From a virus: a stretch of 24,695 nt of DNA. The notes beneath the pieces were generated by a model. The model was not told where the DNA came from. It made no database searches and was given only the letters and a program-made list of their open reading frames with translations. The position numbers were made by a program, and so were the translations under genes. The stretch covers positions 1 through 24,695 of IMG/VR virus record IMGVR_UViG_3300005338_000030; one strand, written 5' to 3'. This document shows, in pieces, positions 1-8,963 of this stretch; the stretch's first letter is position 1; each line of letters begins with the position of its first letter.

Positions 1-2667
1 ACCTTCAAGATTGCTGTAGGGGAGATTCTCGATGTAGGGGATGCCGGAGAACTGACCCCACGTTCCGGTGGGGTTAATAATCATTACGGATGAACTCTCC
101 GGAATCGTCGGCTGATTCCAGTGGACGAACTGGCACGGGGACCCATCGAAAGTCGAACCACCGAATCCGCCGTTCCCAGGAATGCCTGGTTGCCAGGAGT
201 CCCCTTCGAAGACGTACTGCCCGGTCTGGAACCCGTACATCACGATGGGTGGAGCGTTGGAGGAGTTGGCCTGGATGATGTTGGACCGGCCTACCACCGA
301 GCCGTTGACCGAGAGGATGCCGATGATGGCTTGTTCGCGGAGGAACGCCCAGCCCTCAGCATCGTTGTCTGTGTCATCCAGGACGTAGAGCGACTGCTTG
401 CTAGTTCCCGGACCGAGGAGCGTGCAGATGAAGTTGGTGAAGTTCGGTTGGTTGTGGAGCTGATGGATGCGTCCACCGAACGGAACTTGAATCCCGATGG
501 GAGCACCGAGGACAAAGTTCCGGTAGGAATCTCCGAACCAGAGAATACCGATGTCCGAGGGAGCGAAGACGTTGCAATCCTGGATGGTGGAGTAGAACCC
601 GTTTCCATCGCTTCCCTGGAAGCCAGCACGGCAGCCGAAGGAAGCGGAGACTCGGGAGATGAGGCTCTGTGCGTTGGCCCAGCTGGAGAAGTTGGTGCAG
701 GCAGTCTGCGCGTGGATGTGCAGGTCCTGGAGCATCATGTAACTGAGCCCCGTGCCGCCCTTCATCCGGATGTAATGTGGAACGAGGTGCAACCCGTCGG
801 TCGGGTTGGAGGACGGACCGTTGTTGGCTCCCGGGACCTGGACCGCTGCTTGCGCCACGATGAAGGGAAGGTATTTGTACCCCGCCGGGTCCAGAGGGAA
901 GTTCGTCTGGTCCCAGTTGCAGAGCCATACTGTATTGGCACTGGCGGTGTACGGGCCAGGCGTCGGAGTGAAGCTTCCCGTTCCGGTGTGGAACGGGGTC
1001 TTCGCCATTTCGATGCAGCCCAACGAGGAGGCTGGGGGCATGTTCACCCCAACGTCATCCTGCTGAATCTCCATTCCCGGGTTGCCGATGGTGGCGCTCT
1101 CCCAAGGCTGGCGGAAGACCGGACCGGTGGTCCCGACGTGCATTTGGTGGACGCCGTTGATGTACAGCCAGACGTTGGTTCCGTCGTAGTTCAGCTCGAC
1201 GTTGGCAGTGACCCCAACCGTGAGGTTCCCGCTGTCCAGGACGGTTTGCTGACCCGTCGTGAGGTCCAGCGTTCCGGTGGTCCAGTCTGGACAGGTCGTG
1301 AAGTACGCCCGGAGGTGAGCGTTCACTCCATCGGAGACCAGCTTGAAACAGAGAGCGCGGTCGATGAAGGAGCTTGAATAGACACCGGTCGGACCTTCCG
1401 TCCCGAAAAGATGACGCTCACCGGAGGTGGGGATGGAAGGGAGCTTGTACTCGAACCGGACTCCAATCGCAGTCGTGTCAATCATCATCCCCAGGAACCA
1501 AGTCCAGGGGTATGAGTCATGAAGGGGCAACGTCAACATCGTAGGACTGAGGTGCAGCGAATGGGTCGAGGTCCCGTTCAGCGGTGGGTCGAAAGTCACG
1601 ACCGAGGCGACGTAGGCAGCCAGGTCGGCTGAGGCCACTTCGCCCGTGGCGTAGAACACCGGCCCAGAGAACTGCTCCACGTTCGCCGGAGTCGCGGACG
1701 TTGATGCTCCAGCGACGACGTTCGTGGCGTCGTTCCCATCCCCGTAGATGATGGTGTACCAGGGAGTGAGCAACGGCTTGCTGGTGTACCACCATCCGGT
1801 GGGAATATAGATGGCTGCGCCGGTCCTCCCGAAGTTCTGGTAGTTGAACAGCGGGGGAGGGAAGACCACCGTCTGGATGTACTGCACCGCCCGGTACCAG
1901 GCGACGGACATATCCTTGGTCGGGTCGTTGGGGACCAGGGTGTCATCGAACTGGCGGATGTCGAAAACGCTGACCACCGCTCCGTTGACGAAGATTTTCT
2001 GTCCAGCGTACTTCTGCTTGATGGTGGAGACCGAGCCACCGTGGGTGTCGTCGGCAGCCGTGGCGTGGAGGACATTACCGTCCACCCCATCCAAGAGCAG
2101 CCCTTCAGCGGTGGGCGTGTTGCTGAACGGTCCGAGGACGACGCCCCCGCCTCCGCCACCTCCGGCAAGCCAGGCAAGGTCAGTGGGGGAGGTGGCTCCC
2201 AGGAAGCGACCAGCGATGTATGGCTTGGGGAGAACATCCGCCCACTGCATCCCGCTCTCGTCTCCCTTGACCTGGAGGAACTTGAGCGCGTTCCCGATGA
2301 CGGACGGAATCGTAATCAGCGAGATGAGGTAGGCCAGCTCCTGCATGACGCAGACTGCCCGGTCGAAGTCGTACTCCACCGTCTGGGCCGGGAAGGGACC
2401 CTGAGGGGAGTAGACATCGGGCTGGGTGCGCGGGGTGTCGCGCTCCACCCGGACGATGGCCCCGTTGGCCGGGGCAACCAGGAAGCTGATGACCCCGCCC
2501 GGGATGGACTGGTCGTTGGAATTAAATACGGTGGTGAACGCGGTGGTCGGAACGTCGTCCACCTTCACCACCAACCAGTCTACCGACCGGCAGTAGAAGG
2601 TGAAGGAGAAGTCCGTCCCCCCTCCAGCCACGTACTGGTTGAAGACGTTGAGAGTCGAAACACTCAT
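1..2667 (-). CDS. Tail fibre/tailspike protein, T7 gp17-type N-terminus (partial, runs off left edge)
   Basis: This reading frame is open from an ATG at 2667 to the window edge (889 codons, no stop), so the C-terminus is missing. Residues 5-115 resemble the T7 tail-fibre N-terminal domain that anchors fibres to the tail: a short beta-rich domain with VKVDD, VRVERDTPRTQP and VEYDFDRAVCVMQE segments. A run of seven glycines (about 169-175) leads into a fibre module with ADDTHGGSV (about 205-213). Residues 395-545 look like a LamG/concanavalin-like fold (NYDGTNVWLYINGVHQ at 493-508). Residues 640-820 are compatible with a beta-helix tailspike, but no catalytic residues can be assigned. The start overlaps the stop of the upstream ejection-protein gene (ATGA), suggesting translational coupling. 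The likely role is host receptor binding, perhaps with polysaccharide degradation. The anchor assignment is fairly sure; enzyme activity is not shown. Confidence 0.85.
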   Translation of the reverse strand, partial: MSVSTLNVFNQYVAGGGTDFSFTFYCRSVDWLVVKVDDVPTTAFTTVFNSNDQSIPGGVISFLVAPANGAIVRVERDTPRTQPDVYSPQGPFPAQTVEYDFDRAVCVMQELAYLISLITIPSVIGNALKFLQVKGDESGMQWADVLPKPYIAGRFLGATSPTDLAWLAGGGGGGGVVLGPFSNTPTAEGLLLDGVDGNVLHATAADDTHGGSVSTIKQKYAGQKIFVNGAVVSVFDIRQFDDTLVPNDPTKDMSVAWYRAVQYIQTVVFPPPLFNYQNFGRTGAAIYIPTGWWYTSKPLLTPWYTIIYGDGNDATNVVAGASTSATPANVEQFSGPVFYATGEVASADLAAYVASVVTFDPPLNGTSTHSLHLSPTMLTLPLHDSYPWTWFLGMMIDTTAIGVRFEYKLPSIPTSGERHLFGTEGPTGVYSSSFIDRALCFKLVSDGVNAHLRAYFTTCPDWTTGTLDLTTGQQTVLDSGNLTVGVTANVELNYDGTNVWLYINGVHQMHVGTTGPVFRQPWESATIGNPGMEIQQDDVGVNMPPASSLGCIEMAKTPFHTGTGSFTPTPGPYTASANTVWLCNWDQTNFPLDPAGYKYLPFIVAQAAVQVPGANNGPSSNPTDGLHLVPHYIRMKGGTGLSYMMLQDLHIHAQTACTNFSSWANAQSLISRVSASFGCRAGFQGSDGNGFYSTIQDCNVFAPSDIGILWFGDSYRNFVLGAPIGIQVPFGGRIHQLHNQPNFTNFICTLLGPGTSKQSLYVLDDTDNDAEGWAFLREQAIIGILSVNGSVVGRSNIIQANSSNAPPIVMYGFQTGQYVFEGDSWQPGIPGNGGFGGSTFDGSPCQFVHWNQPTIPESSSVMIINPTGTWGQFSGIPYIENLPYSNLEG

Positions 2668-5600
2668 TTCTTCTTGCCCTTCCCGTAGGCCGAGTATGGC
2701 TGGCCAGGAGCAATCAGCTGCTTAAAGAATTCCGCGTCGTTCAACTTCAGCTCCCCCCGCTGGAGGCGCAGGTACATCTTGATTCCGCTGGACGGTCCCT
2801 GGAACGGAACCTGTCCCACACCGGGGACACCTACCTCTGCGCCTAGATTCCCTACAGTGTAGAACAATTTCTCCATCTCGTCACCATGGAGCTTGTCCTT
2901 GCTGTTCCGGGTCCAGTAGGTCCCGGCGAGGTCTCCGAAGCGCTCCAAGTCATCCACGATGGGAAGGCTCAGCGGGCGAGCACCGAAGAACTCCAGGTGG
3001 TCCTTCAGCGGAGTCTTATCCATGAAGTGCTTCGCCGCATCGAGACCGAGGTCCCCTACTCCCGGGAGGGAACGAAGCACGGTCTGAGCAACTGCGGTGC
3101 CCCCATTGGCCACCGCCCACTTGTAATCATCTTTGTCATCCCTGCCCTGAGTTGCCGCAGGGAACAGTCCGCGACCAAGGGCCGCCGTGGCGAGTGCTGG
3201 GGCAGCGACAACATACAGAAAATGAGCAACCATCTTGGGGTAGTCGCCACGTTTGAATTCGTACCCCATGTTGTGAAGATGGTTGTAGATGTTGTTCGAG
3301 TACCCGGCAGCCAGGTTGAGGAAGCTCCACACCCACTTGTTGTGACGGAAGAACTGGGGGAGGTCCTTGAAGCTGGAGCTGGAGTCGGCGGTCCGGACCA
3401 CCTGGTCCGCGAGGTGCTTCACCCGTGCTTCGTACTCCGGGGTGCCAGGCATGATGGGCTTCTGCCCAGCGGCGACGGCTTCCTCAGCTTCCTTGCCGAG
3501 AATTTGATATGCCTTCTGCTCGCCCGCGAGGTAGTTCACCATCGAGGACTGCTGAGTGAACCACTTCATCCAGAAGAACGCAGTTTGCTTGACGAACTTC
3601 TGGACATGCGCCTCTGAGCGACGAAGGAACTCCGGAGCAGTCTCCTCGAACACCTGGTCCAGCGCAGCCTGAGGCATCGCTGCGTCTTGCATGTGGAGCG
3701 CGGTCTTCACCTCACCGGAAGTCTCGAACACCCGCTTTCGCTCTGCCGGGTCGAACGCCTTGCCGAAGCCGATGGCGAAGTTCTTCCACCCCACGTCGTT
3801 GATGCCGGCGATGGCACCCGTGAGCTGGGGGATTGCAGTTGCAAACTTCCACCCGAAAAGTTTCAGGTTGGTTCCGTACTTCAAATACCCCATGAACTTG
3901 CTGACGCCGTTCAGTCCAGGGGGGACTTCCGAGCCTGCGCCTTTCGCCAGGTCCCGAAGCCAAGCGTCGAACTGCTGGTACACCGGCATGCTGTACTGCT
4001 CGATGATGGCGGTGGCAGTCTTGGGGTTCTCCAGCGCCACCTTCGCCTGGGTCAGCGAGTCATACATCTCGGTGTAGCGGATGACGTCTGCCAGGTGCCG
4101 AGCCACGTTCTGGAGGTCGTAATCCAGGGGGAGCGCGAGACCGCTCTCGGTGCGAGCCAGGGTGAAGGACTTGGGAAGCCCCGCCCTCTTCTGCTCCGGA
4201 GAGAACAGAGAGTTCACATCATCGGCAGGACGGGCAACCCGGGCCCGCTCGTAGTCGTAGACCGTGGGGACGTAACCACCCTTGAGAGTCTCCGTGCTCC
4301 CATCGGGCATAATAAATACTTCGGGCCTGGCATCCACCGGGTCAATCTTCTGCCCGGTCTCCTTGTACTTGGTCTCCCGGACCGCGTCCCAGTGGGAGCC
4401 GGTCAGCCCCACCAGGTCGTTGACGGTGTGGATGTCCTTGGCAGTGATGGTGCCTCGGCTGATGAGGTCCTGAAACCACTGCTTGTACTGCGCGTGGGTC
4501 ATCCCCTCGCCCCGGGCCATGACCTCCCAGTTGCGAGCGTCCCCGAAGTAGGCGAGCTGCATCAGCGTTTCGCGAAGGGAATACTCGCGACCCGCCCCGT
4601 GGTCCGCCATGGGGTTGTGGACCCGGGACTCCAGCCGTCCGTTCTCGGTGGCTGAGCCTCGGAGGATTTTCTCCAGCGCCGTCCGGGCCCGCTCTCCCTT
4701 TGCCTCCACCCGGTTCAGCGCTTCCTGAATCGGCTGGTTGATGACCCGGTCCACGTCCGAGCCGAACACCTTGAACATGAACTCCGGGCGAATCAGGGAA
4801 GCCATCGCTCCCTTGATTTTCTTGATGGTGCCCGGACGAACATCAGACTTGGAGAGGTCCTCCACCTTCTCCCAGGGAGCGGACTTCAAGATTTTATCGG
4901 AAAGGTAGTCGTCCATCTCCTCCCGAGCCACCCGCTTGCCGTTCCAGATGACCGCGTCCCGCTGCTTCGCCAGGTACTCCGCCGTCTCGATGGCAGCGAA
5001 GGCTTCCTTGAGCATCGGCAGTTCCATCCGCTGCCAAGGCTGCAGACCCCCGGGTTCGGCGAATTGATTATCGAGGGGGAAGGACTCCCCGCGCTCATGA
5101 ATTTTCTGGAGCGCCGCCCGGAGGGAAGCGTCGGAGGCGTCCTTCAGCCCAGCCGCTTGATTGATGTCCAGACCCGGCGGAGCTTCCTTGAAGCCCAGCC
5201 CAGTAAGCAGATGGTCAATGACCGCCAGGTACTCCGGGCCTGCACGTCCAATACGAGTACGTCGAGAATCGTTGTTCGCGAGGTCCTTGAGGTCCGAGAC
5301 AGCATCCGTAACTTCCGTCTTTGCTTCGGTGAGAGCAAGGAAGAGCTTCCTGTTCAAGAGAGCCAGGCGGGCCTGGTTGGATGCCTCGTCGAAGTTTCCT
5401 TTCCCGACTGCCCGCTTCATCTCCATCGTCGCCTTAGCTTCCGCCCGGAAGGCGACCGCTGGACTCAGCTCCTTCGCCTTCACGTCGCGCATGTAGTCGC
5501 GCACCGTGGCGTCCAGGGCAGAGTCGATGAAGCCGTCGCTCAGCTTCACCCCCAGGCGCTTGGCGAGAATTTTATACCTGTACTTCTGCAGTCGTTCGAA

Positions 5601-8600
5601 CGCCTTGCCCTGAGCGAGCAAGAGCCCCTGAGAGCGGGCCCAGTCCCGGGGGTCGTTGAACTCCGGGTGCCGCTCCTTGAAGATTTCCTGGGTGCGGTCC
5701 TCGATTTGAGTCTTCACGTCCTCGGCAGAGCGCATCCGCTCCAGCATCTCTCGACCGGTCCCCCCGGTTCCGAGGATGGCCGCCAGTTCCTCCGGGGCGT
5801 ACCCGATGAGCTTGTCGCTCTTGCTCTCCACTAGCCCTTCGAACTCCTTGGGGTCGAAGCCCTCTATCCGGACATCGTCATAATTCAACTTCATGTGGTC
5901 GATGCCGTACTCTCGACCGTCCAGGGTGTTGCCGGTACGCAGCCACTCCCGGAGATTGTTGATGTCGTTCATCGTGACTTCGGTAATTGCCCGAGCACGA
6001 TTGTCCACCAGCTCCGCTCGCGCAGTCCGGGCCTCGGCGGAGCCAGCTTTTGGAATTTTGGTATAGAGCTCCCGGCGAGCCTCATTCTCCGCCTCGCGGT
6101 AGCCGAGCATCTCCTCCTTGGTCTGGAGAACACCTTCGAAGGCATCGGCCATGTCGTAGCCAAGCACCTTGGAGACGTGGTCCGTCTCCTCCTGCATGGC
6201 GAACATCGGCTCCATCATCTTCCGGATTTCCGGGTCGAACTGCACGCCTTCCCGGGCCAGCCCTTCCATCGAGCCCTTCATCCACCGGGAGAGCGTGCTG
6301 AAGGTGTCGATGAGCCCTTCGTTGGGAGCGACGCCTTCCTGGAAATACTTCTCCATCCCGTCAACGAACTTCTCTGCCTGAGCAGAGGTGAGGTCGGTCC
6401 CTGGCTCATGGCCCAGCCACTTATCGATGGCCGCCATCCGCTCGGGGACCAGCTCGCCCCAACGGTAAGAGATGTAGTGCGCCATCTCATGGAGCAGGGT
6501 GGACTTGTCCGCCCACCCCGACTGGGTGATGAGCTTGTACTTCCCCAGCTCCTTGATGGTCCCGGCGATTCTCTTCTCGTTCTGCCCCTGCTTCCGAGCC
6601 TCGACTCCTTCTCCAGTGTGGAAGGTCTTGACCGCTTCCGGGTCCATGGCTACCGCTCGTTCGGCAGCCAGAGGCCCAGTATTGATTACTCCTCGGTCGG
6701 CTCCGGTGATTTCGCCGGGGCGGATGAAGACGGGGACGACGTCTTTTCCTTCCTTGGTAGCTTTGGCAAGAGCGGCTTCCGCTCGGAGGAAAGCTCGTCC
6801 TTCAGGAAGGTCGCCTCCCGGTCGCTCCTTCCCCTCAACTCGGAAAGCAAGGAACGTTTCACCAAGAGTTTTTTCCGCCGCTTCACGGAGTTTTTCGAGC
6901 GGCGCCTTGACGGGCCCCTGTGCTTCTTCCTTCTTGGCTTTCTCGGTCCCGGAGCCTTTCCGGATTTCTCTTCCCCGCGCCTCCGATACGATTGACTTGA
7001 GCTTCTTTTCGAACGCAAGCGCGGCATTGTCACGGCTCCCCGCCACCTCCACCGGACTCTTTGCGTAGTCCTCGAACACTGTGGGTTCGACACCCAGTGA
7101 CTTTGCTCGCTCCAGCGACGCGGTTCGCATCGACTGGGCGTACAGATTCGCAACTGTCTTGGCTTCCGAAGGCAGCTTCCCGCTAGCGGAAAACTTCGCC
7201 TCCAGGTCCTTCGCTATTTTCTTGGTGTCCTCTTCAACCGGGTCCTTCTCACTGGGCTCCCGCTGGAACTTGGACAGCTCCTTCTGCTCATCGAGAGTGA
7301 AGGTGTCCCCGAACCGCTCGTGCCCTACAAGGGACTCGGCACCAGGCTTGGTCTTGACCTCAGCCGCATAGTCGGCGGTAGGTAGGATTGCTTCCTGTCC
7401 GGTCTGCTCCGCCTTCTGGAGGCTGCGCTCGACGACAGGAGATGACACAGCACCGGGCACTGACTGCCGCAGTTCCGTCGGTGGGACTGCAACTGTTGCA
7501 TGAGTGTTTGGGTCGCCGTGGGCTTCCTGGACTGCATTCACCACTTCCCTGAGGCGTTCCGGATTTTGTTGGGCCGCTTCACCAGCGGATAACTCCCAGA
7601 GAATTGGAACGCCCTTGGTCCGGAAGTCGGTGGCGAGTACTCGCTTTTGTATAGCGAGCTTACCCTTCCCGAGCAGCGCGGAGCCACCGCCACCCGCTAC
7701 ACCCAGGAAGAAGCCGGGTAGAAGTGTACCCTCCAGCGAGGTGGCCTCCTTGTAGCCTTCCACCAGAGCGCTGTCTTCCCAGGGGGTGTCGGAGGTCTCC
7801 GCATACGGAACTTCCTTACCCAGGGCAGCCAGCACGTTCTGGGTGCCCATCTCTGCAATCTTGTTCAGGAGACTGAAGGCAGCATTGATGCGTGCGCCCT
7901 TGACTCCAGCGTCGGCAATCTTCAGGAAGTCGGAACGGAACTCAGGCTTCTTGAGTGCCCACCCTGCCAACCGCTCCAGGACCACCTGTCCCGGCACTCC
8001 CTCTCCAGCGAACTTCTGGAAGATGGGACCGAGGGCCTTGCCCATGTACTTGAAGCCCAGCTCGGCACCGAGCGTATTAATTACCCCAACCGAGATGGCG
8101 TAGCCTCGCGCGACTTGGGGGTCGATGGGGTCGCCGTTCACCGTCTTCATGGTCAGCGCCTTGTCGAACGCTGCCCCGGTAGCGTCGTAACCCATCCGGG
8201 CCGACATCGCGGTGTGGAAGGCGAGGCCAGCGCTAGGGACTGCAGCTTCCGGACCGGCTGCAGCAGTGAGCGCCGCAGTTCCTGCAGCCGCTACAGTCCC
8301 TGTCGCCAGTTGCCCTGCTAGAGCACCTCCCATCTCCACGGTGTTCTTGACCACCTCCGGGAGCTTCGACTTCTCGACGGTCTCTTCGTACTTCTTCTGG
8401 TACTTGTCGTATTCAAGCTGGGCGTCGGGGTCATCCCACTTGGTGATTCCAAGAGCCTGGTCCGCCCGGATGCTGGTCATCCGACTCCGGTACCAGGACC
8501 CCTTCATGATGTCCCAGAGCGAATTGATTACGTCGTCCTGCTGCTTGATAGCTGCTTCGGTGTTCTCCTTGACCTGGCGCTGTTCGTTGAAGTCACCCTT

Positions 8601-8963
8601 GAACGCCTCCTCCATGGAAGCCAGGGTGTCCAGCGTCTTGTTGTCCGAGGCGAAAGCTGCAGCGGTCCCCGGGGAGTCCGCCAGCTTCCGCGCGGTGACC
8701 GGTGCCCGCTTGATGAACGTCAGGGGGTTCGGCGGGTCTGCTGCCCCGTCCTCCGCGTTCAACCGAGCGGCGGGGGTGGAGTTCTTCGGCAACGCCGAGT
8801 CGAGTGCCCGCTTGGCAGCCAGAGGGTTCCGCCCACGCTCACGGACGGTGGACAGAGCCGTGCCCAGCCGCGACTGCAGCGGGTCAGGCTCCTGGACGTC
8901 GATACCCGTCGGAAGCGGGGGCGCCTCCGTGGGGTCGTCTACGTCCTCTTCATCGGCTGGCAA
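2664..8963 (-). CDS. Giant internal virion/DNA-ejection protein (T7 gp16 position) with HExxH metallopeptidase-like domain
   Basis: At 2099 aa this is far longer than T7 gp16 (about 1318 aa). By position, last of three ejection genes and just before the fibre gene, it should be an internal core protein ejected into the host envelope. The N-terminus is acidic and proline-rich (1-80), followed by an Ala/Gly-rich hydrophobic stretch at about 211-250. HEMAH lies at 825-829 in the context STLLHEMAHYISYRWGEL, with E864 (QAEKFVDGMEKY) a plausible third zinc ligand. This resembles the zincin-like domain of phage polyvalent proteins. Long helical regions follow, and a likely membrane segment occupies about 1911-1934. 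I see no lytic transglycosylase motif of the T7 gp16 type. The start is TTG: AAGGAG lies 7 bases upstream and no in-frame ATG occurs before residue 117. The gene overlaps the previous one by 14 bases. The positional role is firm; peptidase activity is inferred. Confidence 0.85.
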   Translation of the reverse strand: MPADEEDVDDPTEAPPLPTGIDVQEPDPLQSRLGTALSTVRERGRNPLAAKRALDSALPKNSTPAARLNAEDGAADPPNPLTFIKRAPVTARKLADSPGTAAAFASDNKTLDTLASMEEAFKGDFNEQRQVKENTEAAIKQQDDVINSLWDIMKGSWYRSRMTSIRADQALGITKWDDPDAQLEYDKYQKKYEETVEKSKLPEVVKNTVEMGGALAGQLATGTVAAAGTAALTAAAGPEAAVPSAGLAFHTAMSARMGYDATGAAFDKALTMKTVNGDPIDPQVARGYAISVGVINTLGAELGFKYMGKALGPIFQKFAGEGVPGQVVLERLAGWALKKPEFRSDFLKIADAGVKGARINAAFSLLNKIAEMGTQNVLAALGKEVPYAETSDTPWEDSALVEGYKEATSLEGTLLPGFFLGVAGGGGSALLGKGKLAIQKRVLATDFRTKGVPILWELSAGEAAQQNPERLREVVNAVQEAHGDPNTHATVAVPPTELRQSVPGAVSSPVVERSLQKAEQTGQEAILPTADYAAEVKTKPGAESLVGHERFGDTFTLDEQKELSKFQREPSEKDPVEEDTKKIAKDLEAKFSASGKLPSEAKTVANLYAQSMRTASLERAKSLGVEPTVFEDYAKSPVEVAGSRDNAALAFEKKLKSIVSEARGREIRKGSGTEKAKKEEAQGPVKAPLEKLREAAEKTLGETFLAFRVEGKERPGGDLPEGRAFLRAEAALAKATKEGKDVVPVFIRPGEITGADRGVINTGPLAAERAVAMDPEAVKTFHTGEGVEARKQGQNEKRIAGTIKELGKYKLITQSGWADKSTLLHEMAHYISYRWGELVPERMAAIDKWLGHEPGTDLTSAQAEKFVDGMEKYFQEGVAPNEGLIDTFSTLSRWMKGSMEGLAREGVQFDPEIRKMMEPMFAMQEETDHVSKVLGYDMADAFEGVLQTKEEMLGYREAENEARRELYTKIPKAGSAEARTARAELVDNRARAITEVTMNDINNLREWLRTGNTLDGREYGIDHMKLNYDDVRIEGFDPKEFEGLVESKSDKLIGYAPEELAAILGTGGTGREMLERMRSAEDVKTQIEDRTQEIFKERHPEFNDPRDWARSQGLLLAQGKAFERLQKYRYKILAKRLGVKLSDGFIDSALDATVRDYMRDVKAKELSPAVAFRAEAKATMEMKRAVGKGNFDEASNQARLALLNRKLFLALTEAKTEVTDAVSDLKDLANNDSRRTRIGRAGPEYLAVIDHLLTGLGFKEAPPGLDINQAAGLKDASDASLRAALQKIHERGESFPLDNQFAEPGGLQPWQRMELPMLKEAFAAIETAEYLAKQRDAVIWNGKRVAREEMDDYLSDKILKSAPWEKVEDLSKSDVRPGTIKKIKGAMASLIRPEFMFKVFGSDVDRVINQPIQEALNRVEAKGERARTALEKILRGSATENGRLESRVHNPMADHGAGREYSLRETLMQLAYFGDARNWEVMARGEGMTHAQYKQWFQDLISRGTITAKDIHTVNDLVGLTGSHWDAVRETKYKETGQKIDPVDARPEVFIMPDGSTETLKGGYVPTVYDYERARVARPADDVNSLFSPEQKRAGLPKSFTLARTESGLALPLDYDLQNVARHLADVIRYTEMYDSLTQAKVALENPKTATAIIEQYSMPVYQQFDAWLRDLAKGAGSEVPPGLNGVSKFMGYLKYGTNLKLFGWKFATAIPQLTGAIAGINDVGWKNFAIGFGKAFDPAERKRVFETSGEVKTALHMQDAAMPQAALDQVFEETAPEFLRRSEAHVQKFVKQTAFFWMKWFTQQSSMVNYLAGEQKAYQILGKEAEEAVAAGQKPIMPGTPEYEARVKHLADQVVRTADSSSSFKDLPQFFRHNKWVWSFLNLAAGYSNNIYNHLHNMGYEFKRGDYPKMVAHFLYVVAAPALATAALGRGLFPAATQGRDDKDDYKWAVANGGTAVAQTVLRSLPGVGDLGLDAAKHFMDKTPLKDHLEFFGARPLSLPIVDDLERFGDLAGTYWTRNSKDKLHGDEMEKLFYTVGNLGAEVGVPGVGQVPFQGPSSGIKMYLRLQRGELKLNDAEFFKQLIAPGQPYSAYGKGKKK

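Noticed and set aside
121-1377. Long rightward open frame (418 codons) over the tail fibre gene
   Set aside because: It is the antisense shadow of the fibre frame, which is open to the window edge, has a T7-type N-terminus and follows the ejection genes on the minus strand.
3687-4655. Rightward open frame of 322 codons
   Set aside because: Antisense of the giant ejection protein gene, with no ribosome site or recognisable domain.
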